Shown piece after piece: positions 1-11,124 of a DNA stretch of 44,511 nt. Made by a program: the position numbers and the translations under genes. The stretch covers positions 87,513 through 132,023 of the forward strand of contig BFEA01000174.1 in NCBI GenBank assembly GCA_003427395.1. Direction: 5' to 3'. The notes under the pieces are model-generated. The model did not search any database. It was given only the letters and a program-made list of their open reading frames with translations, and was not told the origin of the DNA. The stretch's first letter is position 1; each line of letters begins with the position of its first letter. The DNA comes from Chara braunii (lineage: Eukaryota; Streptophyta; Charophyceae; Charales; Characeae).

Positions 1-2
1 TG

Positions 3-842
3 AAGTGGGCCACTTCCACTTCCAGCAGTCTGCAGCAGTCCATGGAGGACTGGGCTTTTGGGCTTGGGGTGGACAAATTTCTGCAGGCCCTGGAGGACCA
101 ATTTCCAGACAAGGAGCGAGCCCGCAAGGCTGCTGACAGGATTGCTCGCCTGGGACAACAACGGTATAGTGGGACTCTGCAGGCCTTGTTTGCTGAGTTT
201 GAGCAGCTCACCTCCACCCCTGGGTTGGTCATGTCTACTGACGATTTGCTGACCAACTTTTGCATGGCAGCGCCTGAGAAATTTGTGGTTGCACTGTATA
301 GTGCTGGGCACAAGGACTGGAGGTCCTTTGGCCGCGCAGCCCTGGAAATGGAGGCAAAGCCTCATGTCCAGGCCCCATCCTCTGACAGGAGGAAAGATGC
401 CTTCCCTAGAGGTGGCAGGAAGGGAAAGGCAGCCTTCACTCATGCGAGGTCTGCATCAGGATCAGATTCAGATTCCCAGGCTGATGCACCTTCCGCTGGG
501 ACTGGATCTGTTGCTGATCCAGATGTTGCAACAGCCGTGACTCAGGCTGTTCTGGGAGCTCTGCAGTTGCAGAGGAAGTTCTCCCCCACCACAGCCTCAG
601 CCACTGCCAAGGGGAAGGATAAGGGACGTTGGCCTTCCTCTTCCCAGCGCCCTAACTTGCCCAAAGACGTCCATGTGCCAGCTGAACCTCTCAATCCCTC
701 CACGCTCCCCTGGCATGACCTCAAGATCCAGGAGGGAGTCTGGAGAAGAAGAAAGGAAAGAGGGGTCTGCCTGAGGTGTGAGGGTCAGCACTTCCTGAAG
801 GACTGCCCTTACATGCCAGGTCCAGGTCAGTCAAAAAATTGA
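3..842 (+). pseudogene. gag: Chromovirus-type gag, 5' partial
   Basis: This is the Gag (capsid/nucleocapsid) part of a Ty3-type LTR retrotransposon; Gag packages element RNA in virus-like particles. The frame is open from base 3, upstream of the ATG at 42, so the N-terminus probably lies outside the window. The first ~115 codons after the ATG form a helical, charged capsid-like segment. A low-complexity Ser/Asp/Ala stretch follows, then a basic tail with a CCHC-like knuckle at 768-806. The knuckle spacing is C-X2-C-X3-H-X4-C, one residue short of the usual C-X2-C-X4-H-X4-C. The frame stops at 840-842 and pol does not follow intact. The next recognisable domain is integrase in the same orientation. 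Family assignment rests on the knuckle and on the downstream chromodomain. Confidence 0.75.
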
Positions 843-1062
843 AACAGACCCTGAGGACTGCAGTTCCCCCCCGTGCTGCACCTTCATCTACTCCGGTACG
901 TGAATCTGCAGTTGTTTCAGTTGAGACTGCGTGTGATAGTGATGGTTTGGGGACTGCGCGGGCAGCATCCTTCTGCTATGAGTCATGATGCCCGTGGACA
1001 TTTCGGACCCATCGTCAGGAATCTAAGCTCAGGATGAGACTTTCGGACCCATCGTTAGGAAT
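843..1062 (+). other. Collapsed pol region with micro-duplications
   Basis: This ~220 bp lies where protease, reverse transcriptase and RNase H (normally over 2 kb) should be. I see no RT or protease motif in it. The 25 bp at 982-1006 are identical to 1193-1217 inside the integrase zinc-binding region. The 24 bp at 1001-1024 recur with one mismatch at 1041-1064. The pattern fits a large internal deletion repaired with short templated filler copies. Confidence 0.6.
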
Positions 1063-2493
1063 CTGCAAGCAGATCCTAATTCTGAACCAGACTATGCTAT
1101 GAGTTCAGACCTGCTATATACCTGCAGCAGGGGTGAAGAGCGCTTGTGCATTCCCCAGGACCAGCGGCTCAAGACACTGCTAATGTCAGAGTGTCATGAT
1201 GCCCGTGGACATTTCGGGTTCCTAAAGTCTTATGCAGCCCTATCGCAGCGCTTCTTCTGGAAGGAGATGCGGAGTGATATGCTGCATTATGTGGACACCT
1301 GTGAGCTCTGCCAAAGGAATAAGGTCCAACGTAGACGTCCTTTGGGACTGCTCAAACCCTTACCCATACCTGATGGCCCTGCTGAATCTGTGTCGATAGA
1401 CTTCACAGATTTAGGCAAGACCACCCCTCGTGGCATGCGTCAGGTTATGGTCTGCGTGGACAGGTTCTCCAAATACGCAGAGTTCATCCCCTTGCCAGAG
1501 GTAGCTAGGGTTCCGGCTGTGAGAGAAGCCTTCTCGGAGAGGTGGGTCACACACCATGGACCGCCCACTTCTATCGTCAGTGATCGAGACCCCAGATTTT
1601 GCAGCGATGAGTGGCAGTCCTACTGTAAGGACTATCTGCACTCACAACTGGACATGACTTCTGGTCACCATCCTGAAGCCAATGGTTTGGCTGAAGTGAT
1701 GAACCAAGTCTTATTCCAGCTGCTGCGTCCTGTTATCTCTCCAGATCAACAGGATTGGGATCTTCACTTGGCGAGGGCACAACTCATGTATAACATGTCT
1801 GTCCACTCCTCGACAGGGTTCAGTCCCTACCGGTTACATTGGGGGCGTGAACCACGATAGCCTCTCAATGATATCATCGATAAGGCCAAGCCTGATCTGA
1901 CACCGGGCTCAGCAGAGTTCACCAGGCGTTATCGTCTACATGTGGAAAGAGCCCGCGCGAACTTGTTCAAATCCCAAAAGGCTATGATTGAACAAGCTAA
2001 TCGCCACAGGCGGCCTTCCCCCATCCGCACTGGTGATCATGTCTAGGTGGCCAGTTCTAAGCTGTCGAGGGAGGTGGGTATCTCTCCCAAGCTGTTGCCT
2101 CGTTACCTGGGTCCATGGCAGGTCCTAGATACAGTGGGTGCTGATCCCTTCGGTTCGTCATGTGTCATCGTCGTCCCGCTGCATCTACGCACCTACCCGG
2201 TCTTTCATGCATCCAAGCTGCTGCCTTTCACTCCAGATGATGCATTCCCAGACCGGCCTCCTCAGTTTGGTCCACCAATCCCTGGTAAGGGATATGATAT
2301 CGACCGGATTGAGGACGAGTGGGGCACCGGCCCCGATCAGCAGTATCTTGTGAGGTTCGCATTCCAGCCTCCTTCTGAGAATAGATGGTTCTACAGAAGG
2401 GAACTTCTCAAGACAACAAAGTCTATTGTCTTGCGATATGAAGCGGCTCAGAAGGGCAACCTTCCTTGCCGTTCACCTCGCCTGCATCCCTAG
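1063..2493 (+). pseudogene. Chromovirus integrase with C-terminal chromodomain, two nonsense codons
   Basis: Integrase inserts element cDNA into the genome; the chromodomain targets it to particular chromatin. Numbering residues from the ATG at 1099, an H-X4-H-X29-C-X2-C zinc-binding module lies at about residues 33-71. The catalytic core follows, with Asp in SIDFTD (~101), Asp in VSDRDPRF (~162) and Glu in NGLAEVMN (~199). A basic region and a GPW-type segment (RYLGPWQVL) come next. From about 2290 a chromodomain-like segment runs from DIDRIEDEW to the RWFYRRELL region. One frame is kept across in-frame TAG codons at 1858-1860 and 2044-2046, which look like point decay of CAG and TGG codons. 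The element cannot be autonomous, since RT is also missing. Confidence 0.85.
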
Positions 2494-2511
2494 CTCGGAG
2501 GTCCTAGCTCC

Positions 2512-2520
2512 AGGGGAGGG
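2512..2520 (+). promoter_or_regulatory. Candidate polypurine tract of the chromovirus
   Basis: A pure purine run (AGGGGAGGG) lies 19 bp after the chromodomain stop, where second-strand priming would occur. The 3' LTR would begin at or just after it. The following bases do not start with a clean TG, so the exact border is unsure. Confidence 0.45.
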
Positions 2521-5084
2521 TAAGCCTGCAATGACTTGCTGATTTCTATTGCCGAGATTGACTGCGAGGCTGTATACTAACCGGTAGGGTTAGATTCGTA
2601 ATTTTGTTTGGCTGAGGGCTAACCGAGAGACCTGCCTGTAGGGAAATTCGTGAGGGACATATCTGCAAGTCTGGGAAAATATAGGCCCAGTACTAACCCG
2701 AATTCCTACAGCTACCCTAACTGCGTGTAGCAGGCCCGGGCTATACCCCTAGGACAGACAGGCCCTAAGTGGCCTATACTGATAGACGGTCCTATAGCCT
2801 ATAGCCGGGTCCGGTAGAGGCCGAGAGGCCGAAACAGCAACGGTATCGGTCGGTCAGTCAATCCGGTCTAGGTCTAGTGTAGTCTATAGATAGGTTAGGC
2901 CCATCGGTTCAGGACTTTTGGCAGTTCATTTCTCGCGAAGCANCGTTGGAGAGGCCAAGCAAGTTGGTGGCGGTGACGGTCTGCAGGCGGCATCCTGAGA
3001 CCTCGCTGTTGACAGCAGCCATAGCCGGCCCCGTCTGAGTCTGCCATAGCTGGGGCATCCTCAGCGCATCTNCCCCTGGGGTATCTGCGTCTGGTNGGGC
3101 TACTTCNAGGCTCTACACTGTGTAATCGTGGGTGGTGGCANCCATAGCTGCCTGTTCCTTCGTCAGAGTTGTCCATCGGTACTGAAGACTTCATCGCAGG
3201 ACCTGTTCTGCATCGGGGTGGTTGGCGCTGGCCTCTGGGAGGNTGTTCTNATGTGGCGCTACTAACTGGGTGTAGGATAGAGAGTGGGGTGTGAGTTCTG
3301 AGAGTGGCGAGATACTGGAACAAACTCTGGTACGATAATTGTTTGAGTGGCTCATCATCAGTGTGCATTTCAATTGTGATCTTCGCAGGTTCTTTCTTGT
3401 GATTGGTTGTTGGGAGTTGTGTCAGAGAGTGAGAAACACTGTGTGTCTTCTCCCCATNTGTGCATGATTGTCTTCCGCTGTTTATTTTCACCTGTGTGCA
3501 GTTTGGACTCTGTCTCCTCTCTCCCCTTCTCTTATGCATGTATGGGCATGTGTGAGATTGTCTGTGTGTGAGTGGCGATAACATTCGTCAGACAACCAAG
3601 TTCATAACACTAACTTTAACCAGCCCCTGCTTGGAGGGCATTCTGCCTTGTGCTGGCTTGTTGCTGATATGACGATGCAAGGCTGCTGGAGTTTTATGCT
3701 GGTGCTAGATTCTGAGTGTGGGCGCCAGCCTTGAGGGAGATTATGTTATCCTGGCCATAGCCATGTAGATCTTGACATTGATAGGACAGTGGGCGAGGAG
3801 GAGGGGAGGATCTGGACTGCGAGATTGGTGTGTGTGATGAGTGGAAGCTTACCTGGACTTACCGTGAGGTCTTGTGCGATATACTGATCATCTCAAAGTG
3901 GATGAAGAAAATCTGCACCATCCTCCCTAATTGCTGCTGCCCTGGATGGTGGATGGGCACCCTGTTGTGACCTGCTAATTGTGTATGTCATAGATTATCA
4001 AGGAGAACTACATTGCTGAGGTGGAGAGAGAGGGAGATGCCCGAGGAGGAAGCGTGCTTGAGGAGGGACTACTGCTTCGTTGATTCTTGTGAAAACTCTT
4101 CTCCTCCTCTTCTCCGTCTCTTCTCCCCCTTTCCTCACTCTCTTTTCTGAAGTTCGAGACATTGGGAGATTACATGTACGTCTGCATTTGCAAGGAATGA
4201 GCCCTCGCAGGAACATACAAGTGTTCTGGGCTGCGGCCCCTAGCAAACCCGTGCCCGCCCTAAGTGAAGGCGGGCCTGAAAATCCACATGAGGCCTGTTT
4301 CCGCATTTTTCCATAAGTGGGTACTCCGACAGTTGCAGCACGCCAGTTGGCTACAGAGCAATGTGAGCCTCCATGCTCTTCCAGAAGCAAAAGGGCTTCT
4401 CTGTACAGTTGAGCCAGGGCTCAGGTGGTTGCGCCCTGGGCACACGGTGTCTGAGGCCGACACATCACGGACTGGTTACGGGTCAATGAGGAAGCAGCAT
4501 TGTCGTCACACATGTGCCGCAAGCCAATGAGAATGCTGCAAACACTTCAAGGTTGGGTGGCTGCCTGGACGTGCCTAACTGCACGAGGCCTAGGCCAGTA
4601 TCTGAAACTGGGCATGGGTGCATACACTTGGGGCCAAAGGCAAGCTACTGGGCCCCTACACACACCTGGTTAGGCCAGCCAGCAGTGGACACTTTCCATA
4701 TAGGAAAGTGTGTGCCCCCTGAGGAGTCATTCACGCCTTGGCAGGCAATGCGGACACGCTGCTGCATGCTGGTGGTCGGCATTGGTGTTGACGTCACGTA
4801 CATTAGTTTTCGACTTCGGTGTGATCCAGTCGCATGAACATAGGTAGGATAGATAGGCTGAGTAGAGTAGGTTGGGTGCTGTGCGCCAGACAGTAGGAGC
4901 GACATTGGATACAATGTTGGTGTGACCAGGAAGCGTCGGCATTGGCACTCGAGTTCATTATATTGCTCTTATTTGGGTGGAATCTCAGTGCATTGTGCTC
5001 TCTGCTTTGTACATGACTATCTGGACTACTTCGTGATTTTGCAACTTGGTTTTCTGTTTATCGCTCTCGCTCATATTCCTTGCA
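2521..5084 (+). other. Noncoding region, probably LTR sequence, with scattered Ns
   Basis: I see no coding region. Position suggests that its left part is the 3' LTR of the chromovirus. Its right end is the end of another LTR, because a primer binding site follows at 5089. Single Ns sit at 2943, 3072, 3096, 3107, 3141, 3243, 3250 and 3458, suggesting a collapsed multi-copy sequence. The border between the two LTRs cannot be placed without a second copy. Confidence 0.4.
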
Positions 5085-5088
5085 ATTT

Positions 5089-5100
5089 TGGTATCAGAGC
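5089..5100 (+). promoter_or_regulatory. Primer binding site for initiator tRNA-Met
   Basis: TGGTATCAGAGC matches the sequence complementary to the 3' end of plant initiator tRNA-Met, used by most plant LTR retrotransposons to prime reverse transcription. It follows TGCA at 5081-5084, a plausible LTR end, after a 4-nt spacer. This makes the sequence to its left a 5' LTR and the sequence to its right an internal leader. Confidence 0.85.
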
Positions 5101-5560
5101 TGGTTCGAGACCGTCGTTTCCGGCGCTGACAACCGATTTCCGACAGAATCGGGCGAAGAAAGAAGCGATCCCGGGGTTTTGGCCCCGGGCGAGTTGCATG
5201 GTGAGATTAGATTTAGTAGTAGGTTAGTAAGGTTAGATAGGAAGAGGGAGTGCGTGGAGGTGCGCGAAGAGGATATGGCGGAGTAAGGAAAGAGGATTCA
5301 GCGCACTTCTTAGTAAGAGTGAACGGGTGGAGAGAGGTGAGTCCTAGAGGTGTTGAGGACGGGCGAATCCGATGGCAAAGTCGGATTCGAAAGTTAGTGC
5401 ATGGTTTCTGCGATATGGGCGTTAGGAGCTGCGCTGGGAGAGGATGACTAGATAGCGGCTTTTACTAAGTAATGTATCTTTCCGTGTTATAGCGGTAGAT
5501 ACATTCAATTTTGCTCAGCCTAACGATGGGGCTTACGTGAGGCAGGCTACGGGGTTGGAG

Positions 5561-6185
5561 ACTTACCTGTGGCAGGAGCGTCGCCCGCGCAATTGGAAGA
5601 AGTAAAGGGAGGTATGCACCCAGACATTGTCCTACGGCAGATTCATTCGATTTTTTCTCATCCGATCGTAGAGAGCAGGAGCGAGCAGGGATCAAGATGG
5701 GGGAAGAGAGCACATACCTTTTTGGCCGAGGAGCTCAGGCAGGGGTATACGGTCGGAAAGCAATGGATGTTTCTGTGCTCTAGTGGAAGATTGGTTTGAT
5801 TATGTGCATCTTGTCGACGGAAGTAACGGGGGGCTAGCCACGGAGTTGGAAACTTACCTGACGAGCGCGAAGGTAGACAACGAGACGGTTACCTGTGCTA
5901 GCAAACAGGAGTAGCGTGAGGGTGCTGCGGGGCCGGGCACTTACCTGTTGGCCAGAACATCGCTCGCGCTATCAGTCGAAGCAGTTGTTCCCTATCTCAC
6001 CAAACTCGTGCCCGAACGGCGTGCACCTAGCCATGCTCCGATGGAAGAGTCATTCGAGTTTTGCGCATTTGCAGTGAAAGGAGGGGCATACGTGCTCGAT
6101 CGTGCCTTGTAGAAGACCTGAGCTTACCTGCCAGTTGAGAAGGGGAGGGGCTGAGAAACCGGCCCCGAAGTTGGGGACTTACCTG
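5561..6185 (-). other. Cluster of consensus-like 5' splice donor sequences
   Basis: Read on the minus strand, CAGGTAAGT or CAGGTAAGC occurs at 5561-5569, 5852-5860, 5939-5947, 6122-6130 and 6177-6185, with a weaker CAGGTAAC near 5888-5895. On the plus strand most copies lie in the context GTTGGRRACTTACCTG, so they are probably a degenerate internal repeat. Copy B keeps most of them (39162, 39453, 39540, 39723, 39778). Splicing is not shown. Confidence 0.4.
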
Positions 6186-7238
6186 CTGTCGAGATCGGTT
6201 GTTGCGACCTTCCGCACAACAAGTTGCAGTTGTTCCAATTAAGCTCATATTGCTACTACTAGGACTGGTTGGCAGGCTGCCACTGTTACGTCTCGATTCT
6301 GCTGTCGGTTCCGATTCAGAGTAGTGGCTTCAATTGTGAACCTGTGGACTGCTGAGCTTCGGGCTTCTATTGCCATTCTGATTGATTGATCCTTGGATTG
6401 TTTTTACTACTAACAGTTGGGATTGCTACAGTTGTTGCAGGCTGTTTTCAACTTGCTGCAGACTGTTTCCGGTGTGCTGCTGGTTTCAGCTGCGTCTTCA
6501 GCTACAGCAGGGACTGAGCTACTGCAGGCTGCTGTGCTGATCTAAGTATGACCGTTTGGGGCAGTGTGACTGTTGTTTTGCCACAAGAGGCGAAGGTGTG
6601 GCCTGGAGGAGTGGTCAGCTTTTGTGAGGGGATTATTGCTGCGGTTTGGGAGGTCGTAAGAGGGGGGGAGTTATTCAACAATTTGACTTCGTCTAAGCAA
6701 GCGACAACGGTCATTGGCCATCGTTGCGGGGCCCTCAGGCGATTCAAGGCGACAAGCCCCTCTCCTGGGAGTTGAGTTTGTCCCCTCCTTGTATCTCGAG
6801 AGTCTCAAAGACTCAAACCCCTCTTTCTGCCTTTCTAAATCTAAGTCTAATCCTGTTCCGAGAGGAAAGCGGCAGACGGGATTGCAACCCGTAAGACCGC
6901 AACAAGGCCTACGTGGGGGGTTACCCCACCGATTGCGGGAGCTCTGCCGGAACTCAGGAGGAGTTATGGACGCAGGGAACTGAGAGGTAACCATTCATCT
7001 CCCTCTATAAACCCAGATTATAGCCCCTATCTGTACTACCTGTTCTGTTTTGACTGAGTATACTGCATGCATCTTATCGTTGACTTTGAGTTTGACTTTC
7101 ACGACACAAGCCATACTAAATAAAAAAATGCATGTAAAAATCTCAGTTTCAGCTTTATTGTTTGATTGAAAGCAGATTGTAAAAAGGGATTGCATCTGGG
7201 GGAAGGTTGGGAGGAAGGCAGTTTTACATGAGGGTTGA

Positions 7239-8149
7239 CTGGGTCGATTGAGGCAGGGAAGTCCCCATAAGTTTCGGGAGACCCAGTACTATGTTTTTGG
7301 ATTTGTTTGGAGCATCAGACCCTTTCATAAGTTTGGGTGGTTTGATCAGTCTGGAGGTTGGGAAGTCCCCATAAGTTCGGGGAGACCCAGTGCTGCGGAA
7401 TTGCTTAGAGAATCAGACCATTCTATAAGTTTGGGTGGTCTGATTGCTCTGACTTGTGAGGGTTGTATGTGCTTAACTTTTCAGGAACCAAGCATGTCCT
7501 ATTAGTTTGGGTGGCTTGGTGGCCTTGTTTACTTCGGGTTTCTTTTGTTTTCTTTGGTTCTGAACGAGGAGGTCTGAACATGTCCCATAAGTTTGGGTGG
7601 CTCAGCCTCTTCCTCCTTTATTTCTGAGGGGATTTTGGCTGAGGACAAGGCATGTCCCATAAGTTTCGGTGGGCCTTGGCCCCATGCCGCGCACAAGTTA
7701 AATCAGAGAGGAACGAATCAGACAAAGGACCAGACATGTCCCATAAGTTTGGGTCATCTGGTCTAATGCCTAGCACATGTTGGAACCCGAAGGCTATAAT
7801 TTGGCTATACTTTATTACTATTCTATCTATGGACAGGCTAGTCAGACAGGGTCCCATAAGCTTGGGCGGTCTGACTATAGCCCTATCACGAACTGAAGAG
7901 AGTATGAACTAAGAATAAACTGATGGTAAGAAGGGGCAGGCTGAACCTCGAACTAAATTGATCGGTTCAGTCATATGCTGCCTTATAAGACTAAGTCCAT
8001 ATAATTATATAAAGTTGGGATACTTAAACAGTTCAGGGCGACTAGGGTGGCCTAGTCACATGCCCGAAAAAGAGAGAAATAGTTGTGCCCTCTGTTTTTG
8101 TGTATACTCAATGGTTGAGTTAGGCAAGTCCCTTAAGTTTGCGTGGCCT
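7239..8149 (+). repeat. Hairpin array with constant core and variable stems (copy A)
   Basis: About ten units share the core CCCATAAGTTTGGGTG, which folds as CCCA/TGGG around TAAGTT. Arms outside the core differ between units but pair within each: 7411-7420 with 7436-7445 (10 bp), 7487-7493 with 7514-7520 (7 bp), 7646-7651 with 7673-7678 (6 bp), 7729-7734 with 7757-7762 (6 bp), 7839-7847 with 7869-7877 (9 bp), 7314-7321 with 7339-7346 (one G.T pair), and 8122-8125 with 8146-8149. A relic at 8040-8055 keeps only ACTAG...GGTGG...CTAGT. This cannot be a simple tandem repeat because the arms are unrelated in sequence. Confidence 0.85.
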
Positions 8150-8426
8150 GGCTTTATGCCTTATGTAAGTCGGGTATAAAGGGGCAAATCATTGAAAGAC
8201 TACGAACTATTGTTTGATAAGGTCGATTTGGGTTGGTGAGAGTATTTGCCTTTGTGGGTGGCATTGCATGTGGCTGAGTGAAGTTACTACTTAGTCGAGT
8301 TTCAGCTTGACAGGTAGTTGCTTTAGAGGCTTGCCACGTGCTAGAGCGATAGGAGTTAGTTCAATTTCTGCATTTTCCTAAGCTAACTTTATTTTACTTA
8401 GGTCAAATTTTTTGTTATACTTGGCT

Positions 8427-8742
8427 TGTATAAATTTTGGGAAGCTACTTTCTCTACGGGAAGCGCTGCCGAAATTTTTGCAAATCCAATAAGTTAGTCA
8501 AATTTTGACTTTTCAAAAGTTCAACTTGTCTAAAGTTTATATATGACTTAGTAAAAATCTGGAAAGTCTCATTCTCTTAAGGGAGTGCTGACCAAATTTT
8601 TGCTAATTCAGGGAGTTACGAAATTGGACTTTGGAAAGTTGAAGGCTATTTCTGTTTTCATATTCGGGTTGATATAAATTCTGGAAAGGCATTTTTCCTA
8701 CGGGAAGCGCTGCCAAAATTTTCTTAGTTTAAAGGAGTTAGA
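8427..8742 (+). repeat. Degenerate ~120-bp tandem repeat, about three units
   Basis: Three units share an AT-rich lead (TATAAATTCTGGAAAG-like), then a C-TACGGGAAGCGCTGCC-like block and AAATTTT. The blocks begin near 8453, 8575 and 8698. Copy B retains all three. I see no coding potential. Confidence 0.7.
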
Positions 8743-10787
8743 TTATATTTTGCCAGATGGCGACTCTGGCAGTCCTCCCTGGATAGGGGAGATTCTGTCG
8801 TTAGTCTACCTTTGCTTGGGCACTTGCGTAGTGGTAGACTTAGACCTAGTTAATTACGAAGATCATGATAGGGAGTTTACTCTCCATGCACTTATAGGTT
8901 TAGCTTGGGGATTGACCTGTCTTGTGTTACAAGTCGTCGTGATCGATTTGGTTCGGGACTTGGACTAGATTCAGCTTGATGCCTTGAGGATCACCTTCTG
9001 TTATCACTGATAATAGGCCGGTTGTCGATTCGTCGGTTTACGAGTCAACTCCAATTCACCCTCAATACTCAACCTAAAAGGCTTTAGCCCTGGTGATTTT
9101 ATTGTTTTATTAAGGTTTCACCCAGACTTTTATTGAATGGCCATTTAACAAAGGTATTGAGTATTTAATTATGGTTGGTTGGACAGAGGTTGGGGCTTGC
9201 ATGGCTAAAGCAAGGGGTATGAGTATAGAGATTGGTCGAAGTTGACTCCGTGTAGTGCGTGGACTCTTGCTTGACTCTTTGATGTGATTGCAGGTATGTT
9301 CTGTGGTTCGGATTTTCGATTGGACTGCCTGCGGTCACATATATATTTATATGGTTGTGAGGAGTCACACTGTGATTGTGAGAAGTGATCGTCACATACT
9401 TATCCCCCTATATATATGTGTATTTATGTTGGGTGTTCGCGTGGCCTGAGTGGCCCACGCTTAAAGGTAAAAATTTGGGTTGGGATCGAGGAAAGAAAGA
9501 ACCCCCCCTCTACATTGTTGTATGCTTCTTAGGGATTTCTTAGTCGGACGTTAGTCCTGGGCCTGGATTCGAGGCCCTTATCCACGACATCCCAGACCCT
9601 AGACTCTGCAGGGAAGGAATCTTCCCCTGCGCAGAGCCTACCTGCCTGCCCGCCGAGACACCCAACCCTGAGGCCAGAAATGTTGCGAGGGCTGAACGAC
9701 ATGTCCTTCAATCGTTCAATATCGTGAAAGGCAACCCCTCACGATATATTCCTTCAGCCATTCCATATCGCGAGGCCGAAACTGCGATTGCTGCGTATAA
9801 CTAGCATCGCCGGTTGATGTAGGAAGGGTTTGCAACCGTGCAACTTTATATCAAAGTCTTGGGCGCGACGTTCGCCCATCCTAGTGTCTAGAGTTATGGG
9901 ATTAAGGGATTCGTACGTATACATGTGTGTCCAGGATCAGTATAGGTCGTTGGTGCCAACCGGAAAGGTTACCCAAGGTTGTGATTTTGGGATGGGGAGG
10001 CCTTCAACCTATTTTTGCTTTTTAAAGTTATTATAGTTGGACGTTGTAATCCGTGGCAGCCGTCAATGTCAAACCCCTTGACTCGCTTTCAGGCCCTAGG
10101 GGAAGGAGCTGGTCTCCAGGGCCATAAGAGACGATTGCCACCACAGGTACAAACATGTGTACCACCCACTCTCCGCAGGGTGCAGAAGAGGGCGTGGTTC
10201 TCAACCGCACTTGGCGGTTGTCCAGTGTCGAGAGATTAACCCTCAAGGCGCGTGTCAGCCGACACTTGAGTGTCGAATGCGACCCTCGAAACTAACGAGG
10301 ACCGCATGAGTATGGGTACTACATAGCACGCCACCATTGCGACTACTTGCGAATGATTGCATTGCTAGTGGATATGAGTAGGCCTTGTGTCCGCACGGTT
10401 TTATACTAAGTCTCGCGCGCGACACCTATCTGATTTTCGCATCGAAAAGTTATGGGATGGCTACTGAAGGGAATAGGAGTGTTGTCGCGTTGCTTGTTCA
10501 TTGTCGTTTGTATATGTGTGCGTGCGTGTGTGTGTTTTATTTTTGTGTCTGCTAGAGTGGTGTGCACGTGGTGAGTGGGATACGTCCTAGTCGACTGACG
10601 TCGGATCACGCTTGGGACTTCAGCCCCCCAAGATGTCGGTTCGCGAACGTGTATGATAGAGGCGTAATACCGCTCGTACCCCCTATGCTACAACGAACGA
10701 GAAACGCCCTCGGCTGGTCCACCTCTGCGATTGCAGTTGATCAGCTTTCGTACTGTGGACTGGTAGCTCGGCGGGGATACGCCCACC

Positions 10788-10867
10788 NNNNNNNNNNNNN
10801 NNNNNNNNNNNNNNNNNNNNNNNNNNNNNNNNNNNNNNNNNNNNNNNNNNNNNNNNNNNNNNNNNNN
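10788..10867. other. 80-N assembly gap with duplicated flanks
   Basis: The 39 bp before the gap (10749-10787) are identical to the 39 bp after it (10868-10906). Copy B has this segment only once, at 44104-44142, with one substitution. The gap is therefore probably an unmerged overlap, not missing sequence. Confidence 0.85.
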
Positions 10868-10948
10868 CGTACTGTGGACTGGTAGCTCGGCGGGGATACG
10901 CCCACCGAAGGGAGGTGACAGCTCTCGTAAGGTGGAGGTAAGTCGTGC

Positions 10949-10985
10949 CTCGCGGAGGCCCTATCCTGTCGTAGGGGCTCGCGAG
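10949..10985 (+). repeat. Hairpin with an 18-nt core shared with insertion I2
   Basis: Arms CTCGCG (10949-10954) and CGCGAG (10980-10985) enclose the core CCTATCCTGTCGTAGGGG at 10960-10977, itself able to fold as CCCTA/TAGGG. The identical 18 nt occur in reverse orientation at 25761-25778 with different arms. Confidence 0.75.
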
Positions 10986-11124
10986 ACGTATGGCTGGCGC
11001 ACTTGGCCGGAGCGGCTTGCGGAAGCTTCATGTATATTCGCAACGAAGGAACAAACCAACTCCTGCGTGACGCGGCCGGGAGGGTCCCGCGCTGCCCTGT
11101 GCGGTGCCGGACTGATGCGCTCGA

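Larger units (their letters stand above)
5133..11124 (+). repeat. Large noncoding repeat, copy A
   Basis: About 6 kb here aligns collinearly and in the same orientation with 38728-44359, with scattered substitutions and some indels. For example, ~180 bp near 9870-10050 is absent from copy B. It starts 33 bp after the primer binding site, so it may be the leader of an LTR element or the interior of a non-autonomous one. It holds no convincing ORF. From left to right it contains a TTACCTG motif cluster (5.5-6.2 kb), a hairpin array (7.2-8.2 kb), a ~120-bp degenerate repeat (8.4-8.7 kb), many small inverted repeats (9.6-10.4 kb), and an assembly gap at 10788. Similarity to copy B ends at 11124. 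Confidence 0.9.

Noticed and set aside
1858-2046. Programmed TAG readthrough in the integrase
   Set aside because: Two TAGs in one short domain, together with loss of RT, fit decay better than recoding.
2895-3584. 229-codon minus-strand ORF
   Set aside because: It crosses several ambiguous bases, has low-complexity content and no domain, and lies in probable LTR sequence.
7239-8149. Regularly recurring ~16-bp repeat resembling a CRISPR array
   Set aside because: Spacing is irregular, arms pair across the repeat, and the setting is a eukaryotic genome full of Ty3 elements.
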